The position numbers and the translations under genes are program-made. From positions 3,706,001 through 3,770,000 of the forward strand of contig NZ_LS483470.1 of assembly GCF_900478135.1 (NCBI RefSeq): a DNA stretch of 64,000 nucleotides, given 5' to 3'. How positions within the stretch are numbered: the stretch's first letter is position 1; every line of letters starts with the position of its first letter. This document shows positions 9,284-17,728 of this stretch, one piece after another. The stretch comes from Leminorella richardii. GTDB taxonomy: Bacteria; Pseudomonadota; Gammaproteobacteria; Enterobacterales; Enterobacteriaceae. The notes under the pieces are model-generated. The model saw only the letters and a list, made by a program, of their open reading frames with translations, did not search any database and was not told the origin of the DNA.

Positions 9284-9761
9284 TAACAAACGTCTCCTGC
9301 CCCGGCGGGCGCGGAGGGGCATCTCCGTGATTCATGCTTCGCCGCGCCTCGATATTCAGTTGATATTGAAGCTCGCTTGATTCAGGCAATAGCTGAATGG
9401 GAAAAGTGAAACGAGTGGAGTATTCCCCCGTCCAGCGACGCATTTTATACCCCGGCGCCGATACGGTAACCTCGTTATGCTGTTGTGAATCATAGGGCGC
9501 CCGCCCTGCCATAAAGAAAACCATCTCCCAGTCTTTGATCTCGGAAATATGAAAAGCACCGTTTTCGTCAGTTACGGCTGACCCCGGTTTGTAAGCATCT
9601 ATCGCTACTAAAGCGCCACCGATTGGCTTGAACGTCATCGCGTCAACCACCACACCGGAAGTTTCTCCACGCGGATATATGGTTCTCGGTACGCAGCCGT
9701 TCAGCATAAGCAAGCACAGAGTCAGGAGCAGCAGAAAGGGCCTATCGCCTTTTATATTCAT
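9243..9761 (-). CDS. Carboxypeptidase-regulatory-like domain lipoprotein
   Basis: A 172-residue predicted lipoprotein. The first 23 residues are a signal peptide ending in the lipobox LNGC. What follows (ETSGVVVDAMTFKPIGGALVAI, then GSAVTDENGAFHI) is the start of a transthyretin-like, carboxypeptidase-regulatory beta-sandwich, common in surface or periplasmic proteins. The C-terminal tail is rich in proline. No precise role can be given. The stop lies inside the 3' end of the dsdC-like gene, so the pair overlaps tail to tail. Confidence 0.75.
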   Translation of the reverse strand: MNIKGDRPFLLLLTLCLLMLNGCVPRTIYPRGETSGVVVDAMTFKPIGGALVAIDAYKPGSAVTDENGAFHISEIKDWEMVFFMAGRAPYDSQQHNEVTVSAPGYKMRRWTGEYSTRFTFPIQLLPESSELQYQLNIEARRSMNHGDAPPRPPGQETFVIKPPVAPPTAATE

Positions 9762-9906
9762 TATGATTTGCTCATTAAAGGCTGCTGGCTAACGATCCGC
9801 AGTTTACTCACCTTGGCACGTCTTTTCACTCAGTCCTTTGCCGAAAAATGCATATCCATCAACTACACTAAAAAGATACGTTCTACTCACAGAGAGCAAA
9901 TCCGCT

Positions 9907-10350
9907 ATGAAAAAAACAATGCTTACTCTTCTGCTCCTGCTGCCCTTTGCACTCACTAGTGCTTTCACTCACGCTGACAGCGATAAATCCAACGGAAAAA
10001 GCCATCAAAACAGCAACCAAAAGTCCCATGGGAAAGACAAGAAAAACAATAAAGGCAGCGGCCACGACAGCAATTTGCTGAGCGTTACCATTACCTTCGA
10101 TCAGGCCAGAGGGCTGGCCGTCACCCATGGCCTGACGGGATATTCGACGCTCCCGCCCGGCATTACCAAAAACCTGGTGCGCGGCAAGCCGCTGCCTCCG
10201 GGCATCGCTAAAAAAGTCGTTCCCGTTAGTATGCTTAACTCACTGCCTCACTATCCGGGATATGAGTGGTATATCGCAGGGGACGATCTGGTGCTGGTGG
10301 CCGTGGCGACAGCGGTTGTAAACACCGTCCTGTCGGGAGTATTTAACTAG
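9907..10350 (+). CDS. CigR-family exported protein
   Basis: A 147-residue protein from ATG 9907, preceded by GAGAG. Starting here puts a clean signal peptide (MKKTMLTLLLLLPFALTSAFTHA) at the N terminus, so I reject the upstream start at 9838. A low-complexity Ser/Asn/Lys/His/Gly stretch follows (about 24-55), then LPPGITKNLVRGKPLPPGIAKK and PGYEWYIAGDDLVLVAVAT. This LPPGI...RGKPLPPGI...PGYEW pattern is shared with the CigR anti-virulence regulator family of Salmonella and with RcnB-like proteins. The C-terminal hydrophobic segment may anchor it. Function here is unknown. Confidence 0.7.
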   Translation: MKKTMLTLLLLLPFALTSAFTHADSDKSNGKSHQNSNQKSHGKDKKNNKGSGHDSNLLSVTITFDQARGLAVTHGLTGYSTLPPGITKNLVRGKPLPPGIAKKVVPVSMLNSLPHYPGYEWYIAGDDLVLVAVATAVVNTVLSGVFN

Positions 10351-10392
10351 CCTTTCACTTACTGGAATACATGCTCTTTTCTACTATGAATA

Positions 10393-10415
10393 AGGTGAGG
10401 TAATTTACCTCACCT
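10393..10415. promoter_or_regulatory. 23-bp perfect palindrome, candidate sigma-54 activator enhancer site
   Basis: AGGTGAGGTAA and its exact reverse complement flank a single T. No T-run follows on either strand, which argues against a terminator. It lies about 80 bases upstream of the sigma-54 promoter at 10496, a usual position for an enhancer-binding activator, and the gene for such an activator closes the same cluster (13219-15192). Confidence 0.6.
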
Positions 10416-10495
10416 CCTACAGCATTACGCCTCACTTCTGCCTTCCCATCTCTTGGTAAAAAGAAAAAACACCTATAAATCAATCCAATAATAAA

Positions 10496-10511
10496 TGGCA
10501 CGATTATTGAT
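10496..10511 (+). promoter_or_regulatory. Sigma-54 (-24/-12) promoter of the uxaA-kdgT operon
   Basis: TGGCACG-ATTA-TTGAT matches the RpoN consensus TGGCACG-N4-TTGCW at every fixed base but one (GC to GA in the -12 element). It ends 39 bases before the first start codon. The presence of a dedicated sigma-54 activator gene in the cluster makes the match meaningful. Confidence 0.7.
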
Positions 10512-10550
10512 ACCTCATTGAGTGACTCACTCACCAATAAGGATTAATAC

Positions 10551-10844
10551 ATGAAAAAAAATGCGGTTGTCATTCACTCTCAGGACTGCGTGGCTACGGC
10601 CATCATGCCGCTGGCAGCTGGCGATAAGGCCTCGATGTTTATCGGTTCGGAGGCGAAAGAAGTCACGCTGCGTAACGCTATCCCCGCAGGGCATAAGTTT
10701 GCTATCCGCGCCATGGCGCGACACGACGAAGTGTACAAGTACGGTGAATCCATTGGTCGCGCTACACAGGCTATTGAACTCGGCGAACATGTTCACGTCC
10801 ACAACGTGGAAAGCGAACGCGGTCGCGGCGACTGGAACCAATAG
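10551..10844 (+). CDS. UxaA-family dehydratase small subunit (SAF domain)
   Basis: A 97-residue SAF-domain protein: DCVATAIMPLAAGD at the start, IPAGHKFAIRAMARHDEVYKYG in the middle, and IGRATQAIELGEHVHVHNVE at the end. This is the stand-alone counterpart of the N-terminal domain of altronate and galactarate dehydratases. AAGG lies 9 bases upstream of the ATG. It is followed after 48 bases by the large subunit. Such split enzymes dehydrate a sugar acid, or in the SuyAB case remove sulfite from sulfolactate; the sequence alone does not say which. Confidence 0.85.
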   Translation: MKKNAVVIHSQDCVATAIMPLAAGDKASMFIGSEAKEVTLRNAIPAGHKFAIRAMARHDEVYKYGESIGRATQAIELGEHVHVHNVESERGRGDWNQ

Positions 10845-10892
10845 CCGTTAATAACGATAAAAAAACATTAATAAAAACCTTAAGGAACCTTT

Positions 10893-12059
10893 ATGAGCAA
10901 CGATACTTTTCCCGGCTACCGCCGCCCGGACGGCAGCGTAGGCATTCGTAACTATGTATTAATCCTTCCTACCAGCGTCTGCTCCAACAAAGTCGCGCAG
11001 GACATTTCCCGTCAGGTCAAAGGCTCTACCTGGGTGAACAACAACTTCGGCTGCTGCCAGATCGGCAGCGATGCCCGCCTGACAGAAAAGACGCTGATTA
11101 ACGTCGCCAAAAACCCTAACGTGGGCGCAATTGTCGTTGTCGGTCTGGGCTGTGAGGGCGCAGAGCCTACCCACATTGCCAAAGAAATTGAAAAAATTGG
11201 CAAGCCGACCAGCTGCATCGTTATCCAGCACGAGGGCGGCACGCTCAACTGCCAGGCCAAAGGCATCTCGCTGGCGCGCGAGTATGCCCAGATGCTGTCT
11301 CAGCAAAAACCGGAAGTGACTCCCGTCAGCAAACTGATTCTGGCGATGGAGTGCGGCGGCTCCGACACCACGTCCGGCCTGGCGTCTAACCCGGCCTGCG
11401 GCGTCGCGTCCGATATGCTAATTGCCAACGGCGGCAGCTCTATCCTGTCGGAAACCACAGAATTTATCGGCGCGGAACACGTCATCGCGCGGCGCGCCGT
11501 CACGCCGGAAGTCGGCCAGCAGCTTATCGATCTGGTTGTGGCCTGCGAAGCCCGCGCCAAGACGCTGGGTGAAGACATTCGCGGCGGCCAGCCGACGCCG
11601 GGCAACATTGAGGGCGGCCTGACAACCATTGAAGAAAAGTCACTAGGCTGTATTCACAAGGCCGGTCACGCGCCGCTGCAGGGCGTGCTTCAGTACGCCG
11701 ATACGCCAACCCGCGCGGGGCTGTGGGTCATGGATACTCCAGGACAGGATATTGAGTCAATGTCCGGCATGGTGGCTGGCGGCGCGCAGGTGATTATTTT
11801 CACTACCGGTCGCGGAACGCCAAGCGGTAATCCGATTGCTCCGGTCATTAAAATCACCGGTAATAAAGCGACGTTTGACCGGATGAAAGACAACATCGAC
11901 ATTGATGTGTCGTCTATCATGACCGGCGAGGCCTCGATCTCCCAGATGGGTGAAGAAATCTATCAGGAAGTGGTACGCGTCGCTAACGGCAAAACAACCA
12001 AGTCTGAAGATCTGGGGCACGTAGAATTTTCTATTTATAAAATCGCCCCGACTTTCTAA
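10893..12059 (+). CDS. UxaA-family dehydratase large subunit
   Basis: A 388-residue catalytic subunit of the altronate/galactarate dehydratase (UxaA) family. Visible blocks are GYRRPDGSVGIRNYVLILPTSVCSNK at the N terminus, FGCCQIG, VGLGCEGAEP, AMECGGSDTTSGLASNPACG, then PTPGNIEGGLTTIEEKSLGC and FTTGRGTPSGNPIAPVIK. The conserved cysteines fit metal-dependent dehydration. Length matches stand-alone large subunits, including sulfolactate sulfo-lyase SuyB. Coupling to a 2-keto-3-deoxygluconate-type permease favours a sugar-acid substrate yielding a 2-keto-3-deoxy acid, but the substrate is not fixed by sequence. A small hairpin (12063-12080) separates it from the permease gene. Confidence 0.88.
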   Translation: MSNDTFPGYRRPDGSVGIRNYVLILPTSVCSNKVAQDISRQVKGSTWVNNNFGCCQIGSDARLTEKTLINVAKNPNVGAIVVVGLGCEGAEPTHIAKEIEKIGKPTSCIVIQHEGGTLNCQAKGISLAREYAQMLSQQKPEVTPVSKLILAMECGGSDTTSGLASNPACGVASDMLIANGGSSILSETTEFIGAEHVIARRAVTPEVGQQLIDLVVACEARAKTLGEDIRGGQPTPGNIEGGLTTIEEKSLGCIHKAGHAPLQGVLQYADTPTRAGLWVMDTPGQDIESMSGMVAGGAQVIIFTTGRGTPSGNPIAPVIKITGNKATFDRMKDNIDIDVSSIMTGEASISQMGEEIYQEVVRVANGKTTKSEDLGHVEFSIYKIAPTF

Positions 12060-12116
12060 TTGCCACCCATTTCGGGTGGTACATATCGCTATCACCCGCT
12101 CTTCTGGAAGCTAACG

Positions 12117-13067
12117 ATGAAAATTAAACAGGCTTTAGAGCGTTTTCCCGGTGGAATGATGGTTATTCCCCTTATCATTGGCGCCCTCTTCAAAACCTTC
12201 GCGCCCGGCGCGTTGGAAATCGGTGGGTTTGTCACGTCTATTTCTCACGGAGCCATGGCGATACTCGGCGTTTTTCTGGTCTGCATGGGTGCTGATATTC
12301 AATTCAAAGCGGCACCAAAAGCGCTGAAAAAAGGGGCCGCTATTACTACCGCTAAATTTGCCAGCGGCGTTATTGTCGGCCTCCTTGTCGGTAAATTTTG
12401 CGGAGCAGACGGGCTATTTGGACTCTCCGCACTGGCGATCATCGCCGCCATGACCAACTCAAACAGCGGTCTGTACGCCGCATTGGTAGGCGAATACGGC
12501 GATGACACTGACGGCGGTGCCATTGCTGTCATCTCTATCAATGACGGCCCGTTTTTAACGATGCTTGCGCTGGGCAGTGCAGGGCTGGTAACCATCCCCT
12601 TTATGGATCTATTGGCGGTCATCATTCCTATTGTCATCGGTATGGTTCTGGGCAATCTGGATGAAGAAATGCGGTCGTTTTTGAAGAAGGGCGGGGCGAT
12701 GCTTATCCCCTTCTTTGCCTTTGGCTTAGGCTATGGTATCGACTTCGCTCGCCTGATTACGGCTGGTTTCTCCGGTATTCTCTTAGGATTTATGACCGTC
12801 ACCATCGGTGGTGTGTTTAATATCGCGGCGGACAAAATGGCTGGCGGTTCAGGTGTCGCAGGAGCTGCCGTTTCTTCAACCGCAGGTAATGCCGTTGCTA
12901 CCCCTGCAGCCATTGCGCTGATTGACCCTAGCCTAACAGAGGTTGCCAGCAGCGCTGCCGCACAGGTCGCGGCGTCAACCATCGTCACTGCACTGCTGGT
13001 GCCCTTTTTGACTGTCTGGGTAGCCAAACGCAACGGACTACGGGCGGCAGTCAGGGCTTCGGGTTAG
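12117..13067 (+). CDS. kdgT: 2-keto-3-deoxygluconate permease family transporter
   Basis: A 316-residue, roughly 10-segment inner-membrane protein of the KdgT family, which imports 2-keto-3-deoxygluconate or related sugar acids with protons. Characteristic stretches are MKIKQALERFPGGMMVIPL at the start, AAMTNSNSGLYAALVGEYGD, ISINDGPFLTMLALG and GNAVATPAAIAL. I choose ATG 12117, preceded by GGAAG, over the upstream in-frame 12060, which has no start context and would add residues before the family start. It is the third gene of the sigma-54-type operon and ends before a clear terminator. Confidence 0.88.
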   Translation: MKIKQALERFPGGMMVIPLIIGALFKTFAPGALEIGGFVTSISHGAMAILGVFLVCMGADIQFKAAPKALKKGAAITTAKFASGVIVGLLVGKFCGADGLFGLSALAIIAAMTNSNSGLYAALVGEYGDDTDGGAIAVISINDGPFLTMLALGSAGLVTIPFMDLLAVIIPIVIGMVLGNLDEEMRSFLKKGGAMLIPFFAFGLGYGIDFARLITAGFSGILLGFMTVTIGGVFNIAADKMAGGSGVAGAAVSSTAGNAVATPAAIALIDPSLTEVASSAAAQVAASTIVTALLVPFLTVWVAKRNGLRAAVRASG

Positions 13068-13085
13068 CGACACTACAGCACTATT

Positions 13086-13117
13086 TCAGCGCTCCGCCCC
13101 TGTGGAGCGCTGAATTT
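13086..13117 (+). terminator. Terminator after kdgT
   Basis: TCAGCGCTCC and GGAGCGCTGA form a perfect 10-bp stem around an 8-base loop, followed by ATTTATT. It separates the permease from the regulator gene, so the latter probably has its own promoter. Confidence 0.7.
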
Positions 13118-13177
13118 ATTCCCGCTGTGTCACGATTATGTAACAGCGCCCTCCCCTTCCACAGAGAGGAAGGTAAT

Positions 13178-13222
13178 ATGACAACAGCGGCTTTCCCGAC
13201 TTGCAGGTCATCACGGCTATGA
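13178..13222 (+). CDS. Short leader ORF overlapping the sigma-54 activator start
   Basis: GAGGAAGG, the strongest ribosome site in this gap, precedes ATG 13178. The frame encodes only 14 residues (MTTAAFPTCRSSRL) and ends with a TGA that overlaps the ATG of the activator gene at 13219 (ATGA). The activator itself has no good ribosome site of its own. This arrangement suggests translational coupling; whether the peptide matters is unknown. A shifted frame caused by a base error is the main alternative. Confidence 0.45.
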   Translation: MTTAAFPTCRSSRL

Positions 13223-15192
13223 ACATCCCCTCACCTGAAACCACGCCCCTCTGTCTGATTGCGCCCTATTCCGCCCTGATAGATGCGGCAGAAAGCCTGC
13301 TTCCTCAGCTTTCTCTGCCCATCACGCTGCATCTGACCGACCTAAATCGCGTGATTGATGAACTGCCCGCCATAGAGTCCTGCGGATATCGCGTGCTCAT
13401 TAGCCGAGGGGGATGTGCTGACCTGCTGCGACAGCATAGCCAACTGCCTGTTGTCGAGATAAAAACGTCAGGCTATGACGTACTCAATGCGCTTGCACCA
13501 TTTATTGGACAGAAGGTTCGTATCGGTATTGTCGGCTTTCGCAGTGTGGTAGAAGGCTGCTGTCAAGCTGCTGTACTGCTGGGGATAGAACACGAATCCT
13601 TTCTATTAACCAGTAACGACGAGCGGGAAATCGCCGCTATGCAGCAAAGGCTAGCAGCCCAGCGGCTGGAATGGATTGTTGGCGATACGGCCTGTCAGGA
13701 CTACTTTTCCCCACTGGGAACTCAGTTTCGCCTTTTAAACTCGGGAGTCGACTCCGTACGTCAGGCTCTGGAAGAGGCTCAAACTCTCTATCAGGTCTTC
13801 AAGCAGCAGGCGCTAGAACGCGATCACCTACAGCTCATCCTAAACAAGTTTGATAAGGGCGTTATTTCCATTGATGAACGAGGTCATGTTCTACACGCTA
13901 ACCACTGCGCCCGCACTCTGTTTGGCTTGACTGAGCTCGCTGAAGCAGATAGCGGTGAAAAGCGCGCTACGGCACTCTCACTCACGCAGCTTAATCCTCC
14001 CATTCATCCTGACTGGCCTTCACTGCGGCGAGGAAAATCCGTACTGACTCAGGTTGTCGATAGCGATCGAGGCGTACTGGTGTTAAATCAGTATCCGGTT
14101 ATTGCTGATGGAAGATTAATCCGCGCAGTTCTGACTGTACAGACCGTTTCCAGCCTGCGGGATACAGAATATCAAGTACGGCGTCAAGAACTCGCACAGC
14201 GCGGCCTGAATGCCCGTTACCACTTCAGCGACATCATCACCGAAAATTCTGAGATGAAACGGCGACTGGATATTATGCGCACCTATGCGCTGACCGACGC
14301 CACTATTTTGATCAGTGGAGAAAGCGGCACCGGTAAAGAGCTGCTGGCGCAAAGCCTACACAATGCCAGTCGACGAGCGAGTGGCCCCTTTGTCGCAATC
14401 AACTGCGGCGCAGTTGCGCCACAAATTCTGGAAAGTGAGCTGTTTGGCTACGTCGCCGGTGCGTTTACTGGCGCATCCACAAAAGGAAAAACGGGGCTGT
14501 TCGAGCTGGCGCATCAGGGCACGCTGTTTCTTGATGAGATCGGTGAGCTCGACAAGCCGCTTCAGTCGCGCCTATTGCGCGTTTTACAGGAGCGACAGAT
14601 CATGCGACTGGGGTCTGACCGGGTCATCCCTATTGATATCCGCATTATCGCGGCTACCAACAAGAAGCTCCCACGGCTGATAGAAAAGGGTGAGTTCAGA
14701 GAAGATTTATACTATCGCCTCAATGTCCTTAAAGCGACGACGATGCCGCTGCGTGAAAGGCCGGAAGACATCCGAACTATTGGCCTACACCTGCTAAGTG
14801 AATGCTGCCGACGCTACCAGCTGCCTGATATGACGCTAACGTCTGAACTATGGAAGAGGCTACAGAGCTATTCGTGGCCTGGCAACGTGCGCCAGCTTAG
14901 CAATATCATTGAACGCCTAGCGCTTTCTATTCACTCTCGCCCGGCGACATATGCAGAAGCCAAACTGCTGCTTGATGATTTAGAACCCGCAGCTGCGCCG
15001 GATCCATCCTCCTGCCCTCGCTGCCAGATACTTAAGGGAGATTTCAAAACCATCAGGCTACGGATGCTACATCAGCTGCTGGCCGCAGAGCAGAACAATA
15101 AAAGCCGTCTGGCTAAGCGGCTCAATGTGGATAGAACGTCGCTGAACCGCTGGTTAAAAGAAAACCTCGAAGATGCGTCTTTCCACGGCTAG
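13219..15192 (+). CDS. Sigma-54-dependent enhancer-binding activator (PrpR-type sensor)
   Basis: A 657-residue bacterial enhancer-binding protein. The N-terminal 190 residues resemble a PrpR_N sensory domain (CGYRVLISRGGCADLLRQ, VVEIKTSGYDVLNAL, VDSVRQALEEA), followed by a PAS-like segment (LNKFDKGVISIDERGHVLHANHCA). The AAA+ domain has Walker A GESGTGKE, the sigma-54 contact loop GAFTGA and Walker B GTLFLDEIGE, with RLNVLKA and WPGNVRQL after it. The C terminus is a Fis-type helix-turn-helix (NNKSRLAKRLNVDRTSLNRW). It most likely activates the sigma-54 promoter at 10496 in response to the operon's substrate or product. ATG 13219 is preferred over TTG 13201. Confidence 0.9.
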   Translation: MNIPSPETTPLCLIAPYSALIDAAESLLPQLSLPITLHLTDLNRVIDELPAIESCGYRVLISRGGCADLLRQHSQLPVVEIKTSGYDVLNALAPFIGQKVRIGIVGFRSVVEGCCQAAVLLGIEHESFLLTSNDEREIAAMQQRLAAQRLEWIVGDTACQDYFSPLGTQFRLLNSGVDSVRQALEEAQTLYQVFKQQALERDHLQLILNKFDKGVISIDERGHVLHANHCARTLFGLTELAEADSGEKRATALSLTQLNPPIHPDWPSLRRGKSVLTQVVDSDRGVLVLNQYPVIADGRLIRAVLTVQTVSSLRDTEYQVRRQELAQRGLNARYHFSDIITENSEMKRRLDIMRTYALTDATILISGESGTGKELLAQSLHNASRRASGPFVAINCGAVAPQILESELFGYVAGAFTGASTKGKTGLFELAHQGTLFLDEIGELDKPLQSRLLRVLQERQIMRLGSDRVIPIDIRIIAATNKKLPRLIEKGEFREDLYYRLNVLKATTMPLRERPEDIRTIGLHLLSECCRRYQLPDMTLTSELWKRLQSYSWPGNVRQLSNIIERLALSIHSRPATYAEAKLLLDDLEPAAAPDPSSCPRCQILKGDFKTIRLRMLHQLLAAEQNNKSRLAKRLNVDRTSLNRWLKENLEDASFHG

Positions 15193-15265
15193 GAAAGCTT
15201 TTCTTGTCTAGAAAGCGAGCAGATAATGAACCTCATCAACAATCAATCGCAACGGCAGCTTTTCC

Positions 15266-15625
15266 ATGGATGACTTAACCTATTTCATTCAAACTTTTAT
15301 CGCCAAGAACCGCCGAGAGCGCTGGCTGATTCTGGCTAATGGGAAAAAAGAAAAGCTGTACGATAAGCTGCAAGAGCTTGAGAAACACCTCAATGAAAAG
15401 TGCACTCTGGTTCAAAACAACGCGCTCGAAGCCTTCAATGACCTGCTGTCCGAAGAGCGGATCGTATCCGGAACCTATATAGGCCGCGAAGGTATAATAA
15501 CGCTATCGCCGATCGCGCTAGGCGAGATCAGAGATAACAGCCTGCTTATTTGTCGCGGCAAAGGAATCGCTTTTTTCTTTCATCACGAAGGATGGGTATG
15601 GATTTGCCGTGAAGAGAAGTCATAA
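15266..15625 (+). CDS. Hypothetical protein, 119 residues
   Basis: I do not recognise a family. The protein is soluble-looking, with no signal peptide. Its first half is charged and helical (KNRRERWLILANGKKEKLYDKLQELEKHLNEK) and its second half is probably beta-rich, ending in HHEGWVWICREEKS. The upstream ribosome site is weak. It stands alone, 73 bases after the sigma-54 activator, so it may be on the same transcript. Its size and isolation would fit a stray immunity-type protein, but nothing confirms this. Confidence 0.55.
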   Translation: MDDLTYFIQTFIAKNRRERWLILANGKKEKLYDKLQELEKHLNEKCTLVQNNALEAFNDLLSEERIVSGTYIGREGIITLSPIALGEIRDNSLLICRGKGIAFFFHHEGWVWICREEKS

Positions 15626-15663
15626 ATCAAAGGAATAGACCATTCTCAGGATCGTTCCATAAA

Positions 15664-15701
15664 CTTGGCGGAATGAGCCCTGTCTGGTTCATCCCGCCAA
15701 A
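15664..15701. repeat. Inverted repeat between convergent genes
   Basis: TTGGCGG and CCGCCAA close a hairpin extended by ATGA/TCAT and CC/GG, with small mismatches. No T-run follows on either strand, so it is a weak terminator candidate or a mRNA-end stabiliser between the 119-residue gene and the convergent PstS-like gene. Confidence 0.45.
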
Positions 15702-15726
15702 TGTCATCAGGCTGCTATCCCGATGG

Positions 15727-17187
15727 CTACTTCCCTTCCCCTATCGCCACATACCCCACGTCTTCCACCAGCTTCTGCCCCTGCGGGCTTAAGAACCAGT
15801 CAATCAGCTTTTGGGTATTGGCAGAAGGATTGCCGATGGTCACCATATAAACGTCCGTTGTGAACGGATAGCTTCCGTTACGCACGTTTTCCACCGAAGG
15901 CTCTACACCGTTAACGGCAAGCAGGCGCAGCTTTTCCGATGCGTCCATCTGGCTGGCGTAATAGCGGAACGAGTAGCCTAGCGCGTTGGTTACGTTCTGG
16001 TAGTTGGCAACGCGGCGAACCAGGCCGCCCATGCCTCGGGCGTATTCAGTTTCCAGCGGCTGGCGCATCTTTGTTCCCTGCATGACTTTAGACAGCATCA
16101 CCGTCTGGCTGCCAGAATTAACCGGTCGCTGGAAGGGGATGATATTTTCGTCTTTACCGCCCACCTCACTCCAGTTATTGATTTTGCCGCTGTAGATACC
16201 GCGGATCTGCTCAACCGTCAGGCTAGTGACGGGGTTATCCTTACTGGTAACAAAAACAAACGCCTCGCGGCTAAAGGGAATTTGCGTGAACGTGAGGCCT
16301 TTATCCGCCGCCATTTTCCTCTGTTCTGCGGAGGGTTCAGCAGCAAAAATCAGGTCAACTTCGCCGTCAATCAGCCGTTTATAGGCAACGGGAGTCTTAT
16401 TGCTGTCGACGTACTTTTGAACAGTCGTTGCATCCAGCCCCTGATAGATGGCCTGTACCGCTGAGGCGTAAACTGGGTAGGCCGCTGTCGCACCGTCAAG
16501 GCGAGGCCAGTCTTTCGCAATGTGCAGAGAGGGCTTGTCAACCGGTGTCAGTCGATTGGTTTTGTTAAACGGCCGATAGCTGCTCAGAGGAATGCTTTCC
16601 ATGACCGTCTTGGTGGTATCTTCCGTTATCAGGTTGTTTGAACGGCTGTATCCCTGACAGCCCGCCACCAGCAGAAGTGCGCAGAACAGGCTCAGTGACG
16701 CCGCAAAGCCTTTTTTATCTACCAGTGTCTTTCGGGCGCGGTACGCCCCAAAGGCCATTGCCAGAGAAAATACAGTATAAGTACCCAATGGAGCCCACAG
16801 CATAATCCAAAATTCTCCACCAAGCGCAGCCACAAAATAGGCTGCAAAAAAGGGAATGAATCCGATACCGAGCCAGTCAAAAGCGTCGTGAGTAAAATCT
16901 CCTCCGCTGATAAACATCGCTACGACCCAAAAAATAAGAATGTAAAAAATGGCGATCAGCATCGGGGAATATCTAGGCCAAAAGCGATCGGGTAGCTGTA
17001 CACTCTTACCCCACAGGTAACCAACAAAAATAACGCCAATCGGCGCGCCTAGCAGTGCAGCCTCGGTATACTGATTTGAGGAAAGAAATGAAAATACGGG
17101 AATAAGCAGAAGAGGTATTCCCTGTGTCAATGCGGGCAGCACGATTAAAAGCATTAATAGCGTAAGCAGTAAATATTTAAGGTTCAC
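15727..17187 (-). CDS. Membrane-anchored PstS-like substrate-binding protein
   Basis: A 486-residue protein in two parts. Residues 1 to about 150 hold four or five membrane helices (MNLKYLLLTLLMLLIVLP onward). From about residue 200 on it is a PstS-like phosphate-binding domain (VYASAVQAIYQGLD, VDLIFAAEPS, LTVEQIRGIYSGKINNWSEVGG, RPVNSGSQTVM, FLSPQGQKLVEDVGYVAIG). Between them LLLVAGC resembles an internal lipobox, as though a lipoprotein had been joined to a membrane domain. No pst transporter genes are adjacent, so a sensing or scavenging role is possible. Function is inferred only from the binding domain. Confidence 0.75.
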   Translation of the reverse strand: MNLKYLLLTLLMLLIVLPALTQGIPLLLIPVFSFLSSNQYTEAALLGAPIGVIFVGYLWGKSVQLPDRFWPRYSPMLIAIFYILIFWVVAMFISGGDFTHDAFDWLGIGFIPFFAAYFVAALGGEFWIMLWAPLGTYTVFSLAMAFGAYRARKTLVDKKGFAASLSLFCALLLVAGCQGYSRSNNLITEDTTKTVMESIPLSSYRPFNKTNRLTPVDKPSLHIAKDWPRLDGATAAYPVYASAVQAIYQGLDATTVQKYVDSNKTPVAYKRLIDGEVDLIFAAEPSAEQRKMAADKGLTFTQIPFSREAFVFVTSKDNPVTSLTVEQIRGIYSGKINNWSEVGGKDENIIPFQRPVNSGSQTVMLSKVMQGTKMRQPLETEYARGMGGLVRRVANYQNVTNALGYSFRYYASQMDASEKLRLLAVNGVEPSVENVRNGSYPFTTDVYMVTIGNPSANTQKLIDWFLSPQGQKLVEDVGYVAIGEGK

Positions 17188-17302
17188 GACTCTATTTCCC
17201 TGTCGGACGCACGGCGTCTTTATGTTGCATAAAGTGAAACCATAGCGTCATTGCACCGTTCAATAAAGTGTTGCGCTATATTTTTTTATTACACTCTAGA
17301 CA

Positions 17303-17728
17303 TTAATTAACGACATTCGCACGCCTGTACCAGTATCCCGCCAGCTTCAGGCCGCTCTGAGTCTTTTCAAACGCGAATCCCTCTTCAGTAGCGCCACCGT
17401 CAGCAAAGGTAGAATCATAAGTTAACCTGACGAGTTGCAGCCCCTTGGCATAGGTCGTCGTTCCCCGTTCATGCAGCCTGAATTTTTTACAGGCGCCAAG
17501 ATCGGCTCTGGCGCTTTCCAGTAGGCGAACAAGTTCCCCCTCCGAGACCTTTTTTCTCAGCATTTCCGATGAGGCGAGATAGATTTCATGGTACTGAGAA
17601 GCGGCTAACATGGTTCTGAACTGCTCCACGGCCTTCATCTCCGTTTCCGGCTCAGAGGGCTTACAGCCAAATAGCGCTAGCGATGCGCTTGCTGCTAAAA
17701 GAAAATGGGTTAAACGTTTCTTTTTCAT
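17303..17728 (-). CDS. Small lipoprotein, DUF3887/DUF4019-like
   Basis: A 141-residue predicted lipoprotein from ATG 17728 (MKKKRLTHFLLAASASLALFGC), chosen because it begins directly with the signal peptide. The mature part (AVEQFRTMLAASQYHEIYLASSEMLRKKVSEGEL, then RGTTTYAKGLQLVRLTYDSTFADGGATEEGFAF) has the alpha/beta look of small NTF2-like DUF3887/DUF4019 domains. It has no obvious operon partner. Role unknown. Confidence 0.65.
   Translation of the reverse strand: MKKKRLTHFLLAASASLALFGCKPSEPETEMKAVEQFRTMLAASQYHEIYLASSEMLRKKVSEGELVRLLESARADLGACKKFRLHERGTTTYAKGLQLVRLTYDSTFADGGATEEGFAFEKTQSGLKLAGYWYRRANVVN

Noticed and set aside
10393..10415. Palindrome read as a terminator of the CigR-family gene
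   Set aside because: No T-run on either strand and low GC in the arms; its position before a sigma-54 promoter fits an enhancer site better.
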